Assembly: GCA_964655245.1 (NCBI GenBank)
Contig: CAZZLQ010000052.1
Location: forward strand, 1-16,024
Direction: 5' to 3'
Source of the DNA: JBEIHI01 sp964655245
GTDB lineage: Bacteria; Bdellovibrionota; UBA2394
DNA length: 16,024 nucleotides
Under the pieces are notes generated by a model. It saw nothing but the letters and a program-made list of their open reading frames with translations. It was not told the origin of the DNA and did no database searches. The position numbers and the translations under genes were made by a program. The number at the start of each line of letters is the position of its first letter. The first letter of the stretch is position 1. This document shows positions 5,556-11,927 of the stretch, piece after piece.

Positions 5556-7598
5556 ATGAAAGCAAAAATGAAAGCTAAAAAAATTGAAAAAGCTAAAACT
5601 GGTAAGAAGCCAGCAATTAAAAAAATTGTGAATGTGAAGTCTTCTGACAAGAAAGCTTCTGCAAAGACAGTCGCGGCTCAGAAAGACTCAGTCAAAAAAC
5701 TTTTTAAGGATGCCTCCAAAGAGAAAGAGCTTCTGAAGAAGGGCAAGGCCGTTGCCGAGGAAAAGTCTGAAGACGCAATAGTTGCCAAATCCAAAATGGC
5801 CACTCGTAAAGGTCAAAAAGATCTTAAAGAAGTGAAACAGCTGATTCATATTGGAAAAGAGAAAGGCTACCTCACATTTGAAGAAGTAAACGACGTTCTT
5901 CCTGCGGAAATGACCTCTGAAGAGGACATTGACGATGTCATGCTCATGCTTGATGAGATGGACATTGAAGTTGTTGATGATGCTGAGGACTACAAGCCCA
6001 AGGCCAAGTCAGGAGCGGCAGCTGGTGAAGAGCCTGCTATTGATTTCGAAGATGACGAAGAAGAAGATGATTCAGCCGTTCGAAGCAATGATCCCATTCG
6101 AATGTATCTGCGAAAAATGGGTCAAGTCTCTCTTCTGACTCGAGATGGTGAAGTTGAAATCGCCAAGAGAATTGAAGAGGGCGAAAGCGAAGTCCTCAGC
6201 GTTGTTTTGAGATCTGATTTCGGTATCAAAGAAATTCTCAACCTTGAGGATCGATTGAAGCGAAAGACGATTCGCGTGGGCGATGTCATTCGAGGTTATG
6301 ATGATTCTCAGCAAGAGCAGTTCAATGAGCAGGCTCAGACGGATCGAGTGCTCAAGTTGATTGCCAAGGCTCGTCGTAAGTATGGTGAGTTGAATGATAT
6401 CCGCGGTCCTGTGGCTGCTGCTGGAAAAAAGCTCTCTGAAGATGCAAAAAAGAAAATCGAAAAAATCCGCGATGATATTTTTGAGGTTCTCAAAGAGATC
6501 GATCTCAACCGAAAGTTCATCAACAAGATTTCTGCCAAGTTGAAGAACCTTGTCAGCCGTATTGAGAAGTCTCAACAGCTTGTGACCGCTGTTGAGCGAG
6601 CGCTGCATTTGACTGAAGATGAGATCAAAGAGCTCGTTGTGACTCTTGATAAGGGTAAGGAAGATCCCAAGAAAGTTTCTCAAAAGCTCAAAGTGGAGCC
6701 CGAAGCTCTAGCTCTCAATATTGAAAATTACAAAGCCGCTGCAAAGCGGATTCGAATGATCGAAGATGAAGTTCACTTGGACTCCGGTGAGATCAAGCGA
6801 ATTCACAAGCTGGTCAAAAACGGAGAGCTCAAAGCAGAACGAGCTAAATCTGAGCTGGTGGAAGCAAACTTGCGATTGGTTGTGAGTATCGCCAAGAAGT
6901 ACACGAATCGAGGGCTTCAGTTCTTGGATCTGATCCAAGAGGGAAACATCGGTTTGATGAAGGCCGTTGATAAGTTTGAATATCGTCGGGGATACAAGTT
7001 CTCCACCTATGCCACCTGGTGGATTCGTCAGGCGATTACACGAGCGATCGCTGACCAGGCTCGAACCATTCGTATTCCCGTTCACATGATCGAAACGATC
7101 AACAAGTTGATTCGAACTTCTCGGCATTTGGTTCAGGAGCTTGGTCGAGAGCCGACCCCTGAGGAGATTGCTGAAAAGATGGAAATGCCTTTGGCCAAAG
7201 TTCGAAAGGTTTTGAAGATCGCAAAAGAACCTATTTCTTTGGATACTCCGATCGGAGAAGAAGAAGACTCACACCTTGGAGATTTCATCGAAGATGTGAA
7301 TGCGACGTCACCGTCTGATGCGGTTGTGAACTACAATTTGTCCGCTCAAACCCGTAAGGTTTTGGCTACTTTAGCTCCTCGTGAGGAGAAAGTGCTTCGA
7401 ATGCGATTTGGAATTGGCGAGAAGTCGGATCATACTTTGGAAGAAGTGGGTCAGGACTTTGAGGTCACCCGGGAGCGTATTCGTCAGATTGAGGCCAAGG
7501 CTCTGCGTAAACTGCGACATCCCTCTCGAGCGAAGAAATTGAAGACTTTTATTGAGTCTGTTCTCGGGAACAACAACAATAGTAATAGCACTAGCTAA
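5556..7598 (+). CDS. rpoD: RNA polymerase primary sigma factor RpoD (sigma-70)
   Basis: A 680-residue housekeeping sigma factor that directs RNA polymerase to -10/-35 promoters. Region 1.1 is at about 88-145, followed by an acidic tract (164-172). Region 1.2 is NDPIRMYLRKMGQVSLLTRD (178-197), then a long non-conserved insert (about 215-400). Region 2 is at about 436-506 (VEANLRLVVSIAKKYTNRGL, FSTYATWWIRQAI), region 3 at about 510-590, and region 4 ends with the helix-turn-helix EEVGQDFEVTRERIRQIEAKALRKLRH (629-655). Oddities are a very basic extension (24 Lys among the first 64 residues) before region 1.1 and an Asn/Ser-rich tail. GGAAGGA (5543-5549) precedes the ATG by 6 bases. It is last protein gene of the rpsU-yqeY-dnaG-rpoD operon; a tRNA gene starts 7 bases after its stop. 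Confidence 0.98.
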   Translation: MKAKMKAKKIEKAKTGKKPAIKKIVNVKSSDKKASAKTVAAQKDSVKKLFKDASKEKELLKKGKAVAEEKSEDAIVAKSKMATRKGQKDLKEVKQLIHIGKEKGYLTFEEVNDVLPAEMTSEEDIDDVMLMLDEMDIEVVDDAEDYKPKAKSGAAAGEEPAIDFEDDEEEDDSAVRSNDPIRMYLRKMGQVSLLTRDGEVEIAKRIEEGESEVLSVVLRSDFGIKEILNLEDRLKRKTIRVGDVIRGYDDSQQEQFNEQAQTDRVLKLIAKARRKYGELNDIRGPVAAAGKKLSEDAKKKIEKIRDDIFEVLKEIDLNRKFINKISAKLKNLVSRIEKSQQLVTAVERALHLTEDEIKELVVTLDKGKEDPKKVSQKLKVEPEALALNIENYKAAAKRIRMIEDEVHLDSGEIKRIHKLVKNGELKAERAKSELVEANLRLVVSIAKKYTNRGLQFLDLIQEGNIGLMKAVDKFEYRRGYKFSTYATWWIRQAITRAIADQARTIRIPVHMIETINKLIRTSRHLVQELGREPTPEEIAEKMEMPLAKVRKVLKIAKEPISLDTPIGEEEDSHLGDFIEDVNATSPSDAVVNYNLSAQTRKVLATLAPREEKVLRMRFGIGEKSDHTLEEVGQDFEVTRERIRQIEAKALRKLRHPSRAKKLKTFIESVLGNNNNSNSTS

Positions 7599-7605
7599 GT
7601 GTTGA

Positions 7606-7678
7606 GGGCCTATAGCTCAGTGGTTAGAGCGGCCGGCTCATAACCGGTTGGTCCCAGGTTCAAATCCTGGTGGGCCCA
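7606..7678 (+). tRNA. tRNA with CAU anticodon, probably tRNA-Ile2
   Basis: A complete 73-base cloverleaf. The acceptor stem pairs GGGCCTA with TGGGCCC, the D arm is GCTC/GAGC, and the anticodon stem is GCCGG/CCGGT. The loop CTCATAA places anticodon CAT at 7639-7641, and the T arm is CCAGG/CCTGG with loop TTCAAAT. The discriminator is A and CCA is not encoded. The anticodon stem lacks the three G-C pairs of an initiator. C4-G69 and C5-G68, the short D loop (AGTGGTTA) and the TTGGTC stretch spanning the variable loop resemble E. coli tRNA-Ile2, whose C34 becomes lysidine so that it reads AUA. Elongator tRNA-Met is the alternative. It begins only 7 bases after rpoD, so co-transcription and processing are likely. 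Confidence 0.93.
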
Positions 7679-7795
7679 CTTTGCCCTGACCGCTTGGCGC
7701 CCCTCAAGCCTGTTTCGGCCGTCTTAAATCACCCAAAGTTTCAGCTTGAGCTTTGAGTCGTTTGCTCGTTTTATGGGAGCAACAAGGAGAAAGCT

Positions 7796-8590
7796 GTGGA
7801 AATTAAGCCCGATGTGCTCAAGCGGTCTGTCGAATCACTTTTGAAGCTTCAAGATATCGATGCTCAGTTGTTTAAGTTTAAATCAGAGGTTTCCACCCTG
7901 CCTCCTGATCTTCTCCAACTTCAAAACAAAGTGGCTGAGTTAGATCGAGCTGCCAAAGCAGCTGATAAACAGTTCCGAGATATTGATCGTGAACGGCGAG
8001 CGATTGAGCTGCGTATGCTGACGTTGAACGAAGATATCAAGCGCGCTGAAGGTAAGCGTCGGGAGCTTAGAAACACTAAGGAAGAGTTTTCAGCAAACAA
8101 AGAAGTCGAAAATTTCCAAAAGAAGCTAGCTGAGGGAAAAGCCGCGCTCGATGAGAAGGCTGCGGTCGCTGCTCAAAAGAGTCAGGTGCGAGATGAAAAA
8201 CTGGCCGAGTTTTCAAAACTCGATGCTGAGTTAAAAACGAAGTTGGGTTCACGAGAGGAGCGGCTTGTCTCCGTGAAGACGAGCATTGAGAGTCTTGAGA
8301 CCCAGCGTGATAGCTTCATTAGCCAAGTCGATGATGTGGTTTTTTCTCTGTATGAACGAGTTCAACGTATCCGGAAGGGAAGCGGCTTATCGCTTCTCAA
8401 AGATGGCACGTGCACCGGCTGTCATGTGACGATTCCCCCTCAGACTTGCATGAAGCTGTCTCGAATGAATGAAATCATTACGTGCTCTAGCTGCTCACGG
8501 ATTCTGTTTCCCTTTGAGGAAGTCCCCGAGGCCTTAAGGCCTCAGTTTATGGCTTCTACAGGCTCTACTGCTGCCCAAACGGCCACTTGA
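7796..8590 (+). CDS. Coiled-coil protein with C4-type zinc ribbon (zf-RING_7 family)
   Basis: A 264-residue cytoplasmic protein. Residues from about 10 to 190 are a charged, heptad-rich coiled coil (for example KVAELDRAAKAADKQFRDID). A C-terminal zinc ribbon follows with Cys pairs CTGC (about 203-206) and CSSC (about 226-229), the latter in IITCSSCSRILF. This architecture matches the C4-type zinc ribbon family PF02591. The start is GTG 7796 with AAGGAGA (7784-7790) 5 bases upstream. The 117-base gap after the tRNA holds no gene; TTGAGC (7746-7751) with TTTTAT (7769-7774) is a faint promoter candidate there. The -35 box of the rnpB promoter overlaps this gene's stop codon. I recall homologues next to rnpB in other bacteria, which suggests but does not prove a link to RNA metabolism. 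No enzymatic motif is seen. Confidence 0.88.
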   Translation: MEIKPDVLKRSVESLLKLQDIDAQLFKFKSEVSTLPPDLLQLQNKVAELDRAAKAADKQFRDIDRERRAIELRMLTLNEDIKRAEGKRRELRNTKEEFSANKEVENFQKKLAEGKAALDEKAAVAAQKSQVRDEKLAEFSKLDAELKTKLGSREERLVSVKTSIESLETQRDSFISQVDDVVFSLYERVQRIRKGSGLSLLKDGTCTGCHVTIPPQTCMKLSRMNEIITCSSCSRILFPFEEVPEALRPQFMASTGSTAAQTAT

Positions 8591-8615
8591 GAGGGTCTTC
8601 TAACCCTGCTATGAA
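8587..8615 (+). promoter_or_regulatory. Sigma-70 promoter of rnpB
   Basis: TTGAGA (8587-8592) and TATGAA (8610-8615) are separated by exactly 17 bases. TG at 8607-8608 gives an extended -10. The expected start about 7 bases downstream is G8622, which is also the first base of the RNase P RNA as defined independently by its terminal P1 helix. The -35 box overlaps the TGA stop (8588-8590) of the zinc-ribbon gene. The agreement of spacing and RNA end makes this the best-supported promoter in the window. Confidence 0.75.
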
Positions 8616-8621
8616 GTTCTC

Positions 8622-9113
8622 GATTTGATTGATGGCGGATAACCGCTGGAGAAGGCCCTGATAAGTCTTCTCGAGAGGAAAGTCCGGGCACCGATTTCTG
8701 CTGCAGCTGTTAAAGGCTGCGGTGGGATGAGAGTCTCCATACAGGCTAACGGCCTGGGCTCTTAAATCGACAGAGATAAGAGCACGGAAAGTGGCACAGA
8801 GAATATACCGCCGATGGCTTGCAGTGATGCAAGATCAGGTAAGGGTGAAAACGCGAGGTAAGAGCTCACGGACTTGTCAGGTGACTGATGAGTCGCAAAA
8901 CCCTATGGGGTGCAAGACCAAATGGTGGTCGCAAGGGCCTCTTCACGAGGTTCTCACAGTGGACTCGCTGTGGTTCACTATCTCGCAAGAGGTAGATGAT
9001 GTGATCAAGGTCGGTCGCTTGAGCGTTTGGGTAACTGAACGCCTAGATTGATGGTTATCACTTTTGCCGAGAGGCAAAAGGACAGAACCCGGCTTACAGC
9101 CTTCAATCAAATC
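8622..9113 (+). ncRNA. rnpB: RNase P RNA, bacterial class A
   Basis: Catalytic RNA of ribonuclease P, which cuts the 5' leader from tRNA precursors. Conserved elements occur in order: GAGAGGAAAGTCCGGGC (about 8673-8690), ACAGAGAATATACCGCC, AGGTAAGGGTGAAA followed by GCGAGGTAAGAGCTCAC, GCAAGACCAAAT, TAGATGATGTGATCAAGGTC, and finally GACAGAACCCGGCTTACAG (9081-9099). The ends come from helix P1: GATTTGATTGA (8622-8632) pairs perfectly with TCAATCAAATC (9103-9113). At 492 bases it is longer than the E. coli RNA (about 377). One addition is a perfect hairpin CTTTTGCC-GAGA-GGCAAAAG (9061-9080), where a P19-type helix can occur. TTTCTTTT (9115-9122) after P1 may help termination. Its 3' end overlaps the stop codon of the opposite-strand gene. 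Confidence 0.96.
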
Positions 9114-9924
9114 ATTTCTTTTCGGTGGGGCTCTTAAGCCAACTTTGTCGAAAGGGGCCTCGCAGGCGTTGAGCTCGTTCGGTTTTGGCCTTGAGCCATT
9201 CTTCGGCCTGAGCTTTTACTGCAGGATCTGTACTGAAGAGTTTGTTCGTCATTTGGACCCCCTCCATCAAGCTGTCCGGGTGAAAGGGATTGCTGACGAG
9301 TGCCTCGACGATGCGATCGGCCGCTACTTCGAGCGAGATCTTCTTTTGTTCGGGGGGAAGATCATCTTCATCGAGATCCATATTAATGATTCGTGATGAC
9401 TCGCTTAAGATGGCAAAGACGGCTATGTCAGCTTCTTCAGTGCTGTAATACCGATTATCTGGAACAACCGTTCGGTCGACTAACTTAAGGGTTCGTTGTG
9501 CGGCATAGTAAGAAGTGACGAAGCTTCGGCTGAGGATGACCTGATCCAAAACGAGAGCAAAGGCCAACTTGGCTTCTCGCTCTGTAAGCTTTTGGCCTTT
9601 GAGAGCTTCGAAGGACTTCATCATCTTGTCGAAGTCCCTGTGGAAATCCTTCAGGTAGTCATTGTTCTTTTGAACGAAGTTTCCAAAATTATTCAGATTT
9701 TCCACCACGGTCGCTCCAGCGAACTGTGGGTCCTGAAGATGCCGAGTGAAACTCTTAATGGATTGAGCCAAATTGGAAATGAGTTGAAAATGGGAAACCG
9801 TTTTGACGGCATCGACGCACTTCTCTGGTGCGGCTTCCTCCGCATTTGTCTGGAAGGGTAAGCATGTGGTGAATGCGATAAAGCAATGGAAGCCTAGAGA
9901 TCTGATCAACTGCCACAAGTCCAT
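9112..9924 (-). CDS. Exported protein of unknown function
   Basis: A 270-residue protein that I do not recognise. Residues 1-28 look like a cleavable signal peptide (hydrophobic GFHCFIAFTTCLPF, then QTNA before EEAAPEK), implying export to the periplasm or beyond. The mature part appears mainly helical and charged, with one cysteine (C37) near its N-terminus, and has no transmembrane segment or catalytic motif that I can identify. It ends in a basic tail (SPTEKK). ATG 9924 has GAGGA 6 bases upstream, a good start signal. It is co-directional with the Opp genes but separated from oppC by 129 bases with a weak hairpin, so it may have its own promoter; I found no convincing one. Its TGA stop (9114-9112) lies on the complement of the last bases of rnpB. 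I am confident it is a gene, and have no functional assignment. Confidence 0.75.
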   Translation of the reverse strand: MDLWQLIRSLGFHCFIAFTTCLPFQTNAEEAAPEKCVDAVKTVSHFQLISNLAQSIKSFTRHLQDPQFAGATVVENLNNFGNFVQKNNDYLKDFHRDFDKMMKSFEALKGQKLTEREAKLAFALVLDQVILSRSFVTSYYAAQRTLKLVDRTVVPDNRYYSTEEADIAVFAILSESSRIINMDLDEDDLPPEQKKISLEVAADRIVEALVSNPFHPDSLMEGVQMTNKLFSTDPAVKAQAEEWLKAKTERAQRLRGPFRQSWLKSPTEKK

Positions 9925-10022
9925 ATCGTTTCCTCAGCAAGGTCCGTGCCGATCAGATTGGAGCCCGGGGGGCCTTCTAATCAAGCAAATTCATAGGCTT
10001 ACCGATGAGCCTCGAATGGCAG

Positions 10023-10043
10023 AAAACGACGCCTTGAGGCGCT
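10023..10043 (-). terminator. Weak hairpin after oppC
   Basis: On the minus strand, CGCC-TCAA-GGCG is followed within a few bases by GTTTTC. It lies about 12 bases after the oppC stop. The stem is only 4 base pairs, so termination would be weak, and some read-through into the exported-protein gene is likely. Confidence 0.35.
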
Positions 10044-10053
10044 AGTGTCTCAC

Positions 10054-10905
10054 TTACCGGTTGGAGGCGTTTCGAGGGTCAAGCCAATCTCGGAGGGCTG
10101 AGCCAAAGAGTGCCAGGGATAGTGTGAAGAGAAACAAGGTTAAGCCTGGGAACACAGCTAACCACCAGGCTTCTTGGAAGTGATTCTTCGCCTGTCGCAT
10201 GAGCTCTCCCAAGCTGGCCACATTGATGGGCTCTCCGAATCCTAAGAAGGATAGAGCCCCAAGCACGATGATGGTCGATGAGAGATCAAATGGAAAATAA
10301 ATCAAAAGCGGAGTGAGCGAATTGGGAAGCAAGTGACGAAAGAACACGCGTCTTCGCGAGGCCCCTAGACTGACGGCGGCTTGAACAAACTCCTGATTTC
10401 TCAGCCTCAAGAACTCAGCTCGAGTAAATCGACAGTAGGGAATCCAGCCTGCGAGACACATGACGAAGAGCAAGATGCCGTAACTTTGATCAAAAAAAGC
10501 AAGCAAGGTCAGCTGCAGAAGAAAAATAGGAAAGTTGCCAACAATCTCCATGAGTCGAGAAAGGAACAAATCCATCCAGCCACCGAAGAATCCCATGATT
10601 CCGCCAATAGTGCATCCGATGAGCATACAAATCAAAACCACGCTGAAAGAGAAGAACAGTGAATTTCGAATGCCGTGAATCAGTCGAGCGGCAATATCTC
10701 GGCCAACATAGTCAGAGCCCAGAAAATGCTCCGCAGACGGAGGCTGTAAGTTTGAGATAAACTGGGTTCCGATAGCTTTCACATCTGGACCATGGGGAAT
10801 CAGTGGACCACCTTCATGGGCAATCCAAGGAGCGAATAGGGCCATAAGAATGAACATTGCCACTAAAGCTCCAGCGATCCATGTCATCAATCCCAATCTC
10901 TTCAT
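10054..10905 (-). CDS. oppC: ABC transporter permease, OppC/DppC type
   Basis: A 283-residue inner-membrane permease of the binding-protein-dependent family. It forms the channel with its OppB-type partner for oligopeptides or related solutes. Residues 8-28 form the first membrane span. HFLGSDYVGRDIAARLIHGIRNSL (60-83) is the conserved periplasmic region typical of OppC, followed by several membrane segments. The cytoplasmic EAA loop that docks onto the ATPase lies at about 172-200 (EFVQAAVSLGASRRRVFFRH, LLPNS). It is slightly shorter than E. coli OppC (about 300). ATG 10905 lies 3 bases after the oppB stop, so the two are probably co-translated. No ATPase gene follows; the next gene codes for an unrelated exported protein. 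Substrate cannot be read from the sequence; peptides are the most likely. Confidence 0.93.
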   Translation of the reverse strand: MKRLGLMTWIAGALVAMFILMALFAPWIAHEGGPLIPHGPDVKAIGTQFISNLQPPSAEHFLGSDYVGRDIAARLIHGIRNSLFFSFSVVLICMLIGCTIGGIMGFFGGWMDLFLSRLMEIVGNFPIFLLQLTLLAFFDQSYGILLFVMCLAGWIPYCRFTRAEFLRLRNQEFVQAAVSLGASRRRVFFRHLLPNSLTPLLIYFPFDLSSTIIVLGALSFLGFGEPINVASLGELMRQAKNHFQEAWWLAVFPGLTLFLFTLSLALFGSALRDWLDPRNASNR

Positions 10906-10908
10906 TGA

Positions 10909-11916
10909 TTAGCGGCCCTCAAAGTCAATTCGTGGATCTACTAAAACATAAAGTAGGTCCGACAGAAAAATTCCAAACAAAGAAAGAAAGGCAACGATCG
11001 TGAAGTTGGCCATAATCACAGGGTAGTCTCGTTGAAGGAGTGCATCAAAAGCTAGCAATCCAAGCCCTGGAATGGAAAACAAGCTTTCAACAATGACTCC
11101 ACCGCCCAAAATGCTTGGGATCATGGCGCCGATGATGGTGACAATCGGGATGAGAGAGTTTCGAAAAGCATGTTTCAAAAAAACTTTGGATTCGGAAAGG
11201 CCCTTGGCTCGAGCAGTTCGAACGTAATCCTGATTGAGGACTTCAAGAATGCTGGCTCGTTGTTGCTGAGTAATGAAGGCGAGCGTGCCCAGTGAGTAGC
11301 AAATGCAGGGGAGTAAAAAGTGGGAGAGACGATCCACGATTTGCTCTAAACCTGAAAGATACTGATAATCATCCGACTGGATTCCTCCGAGCGGAAAAAT
11401 ATCCAGAAACTCAGGGCCTGCCAAAAAAGTCAGAAGTAAAATTCCGACCACGTAGGTCGGCAGCGAGTACATAGCAATCACTCCAAAAGCGATGCCTCGG
11501 TCCCAGAGAGTGTTCTGCCGAGCGCCGCTAAAGAGTCCCAAAGGAATTCCAATCAGGAGCGCTACGAGAATTGAGGACAATCCAAAAGTCAAAGAGACAG
11601 GAATTCTCTCTGCAATCTTGTCGATGACGGGACGTCGATCGTTAAACGATGTGCCAAAATCAAGACGAACGATTTTGCCCACCCACAGCAGGTACTGCTC
11701 GTGAATGGGCTTATCGAGATTGAACTCTTTGAGGAGCTGTAGCCTCTGCTCCTCAGAAATAGCCGATCTGTCCGACAAGCTTCCCTCGGTGGATCGACCC
11801 ATTTTGGCGTCGATCGGAGAACCGGGAGCTAACTGGAGAATGACAAACGACACCACTGTAATTCCAAACAAAGTGAAAAACAGCAGCCCGATTCTCTTAA
11901 TGAAGTAAGCTTGCAA
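10909..11916 (-). CDS. oppB: ABC transporter permease, OppB/DppB type
   Basis: A 335-residue inner-membrane permease that pairs with the OppC-type protein. The N-terminus is characteristic: FIKRIGLLFFTLFGITVVSF as first span, then LQLAPGSP (28-35), EFNLDKPIHEQYLLW and DFGTSF. The membrane core begins at about 105 (IPVSLTFGLSS). The EAA loop that contacts the ATPase lies at about 231-257 (YVRTARAKGLSESKVFLKHA, FRNSLIP). Length fits the family (about 306-340). The start appears to be TTG at 11916, chosen because AGGAA lies 8 bases before it and because the conserved N-terminus begins here. It starts 11 bases after the oppA TAG stop, and its ribosome binding site overlaps the end of oppA, which points to a single transcript. 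Confidence 0.94.
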   Translation of the reverse strand: MQAYFIKRIGLLFFTLFGITVVSFVILQLAPGSPIDAKMGRSTEGSLSDRSAISEEQRLQLLKEFNLDKPIHEQYLLWVGKIVRLDFGTSFNDRRPVIDKIAERIPVSLTFGLSSILVALLIGIPLGLFSGARQNTLWDRGIAFGVIAMYSLPTYVVGILLLTFLAGPEFLDIFPLGGIQSDDYQYLSGLEQIVDRLSHFLLPCICYSLGTLAFITQQQRASILEVLNQDYVRTARAKGLSESKVFLKHAFRNSLIPIVTIIGAMIPSILGGGVIVESLFSIPGLGLLAFDALLQRDYPVIMANFTIVAFLSLFGIFLSDLLYVLVDPRIDFEGR

Positions 11917-11927
11917 AGTCAGATTTC

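Noticed and set aside
5222..5650. A 142-codon minus-strand frame across the dnaG/rpoD junction
   Set aside because: It covers two certain genes in antisense and shows no start signal or family motif.
6072..6683. A 203-codon minus-strand frame
   Set aside because: It is a shadow of rpoD, produced by its codon bias; the sense frame is an unmistakable sigma factor.
7679..7795. Possible terminator or small gene between the tRNA and the zinc-ribbon gene
   Set aside because: No stable hairpin with a T tract and no start with a ribosome binding site other than that of the zinc-ribbon gene; only a weak promoter-like pair is seen.
8791..9051. An 86-codon open frame on the + strand
   Set aside because: It lies wholly inside the RNase P RNA, whose conserved elements explain the sequence.
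9064..9861. Two open frames on the + strand (9064-9396 and 9496-9861)
   Set aside because: They are antisense to the exported-protein gene, lack convincing ribosome binding sites, and their translations resemble no protein; the minus-strand frame has a signal peptide and a good start.
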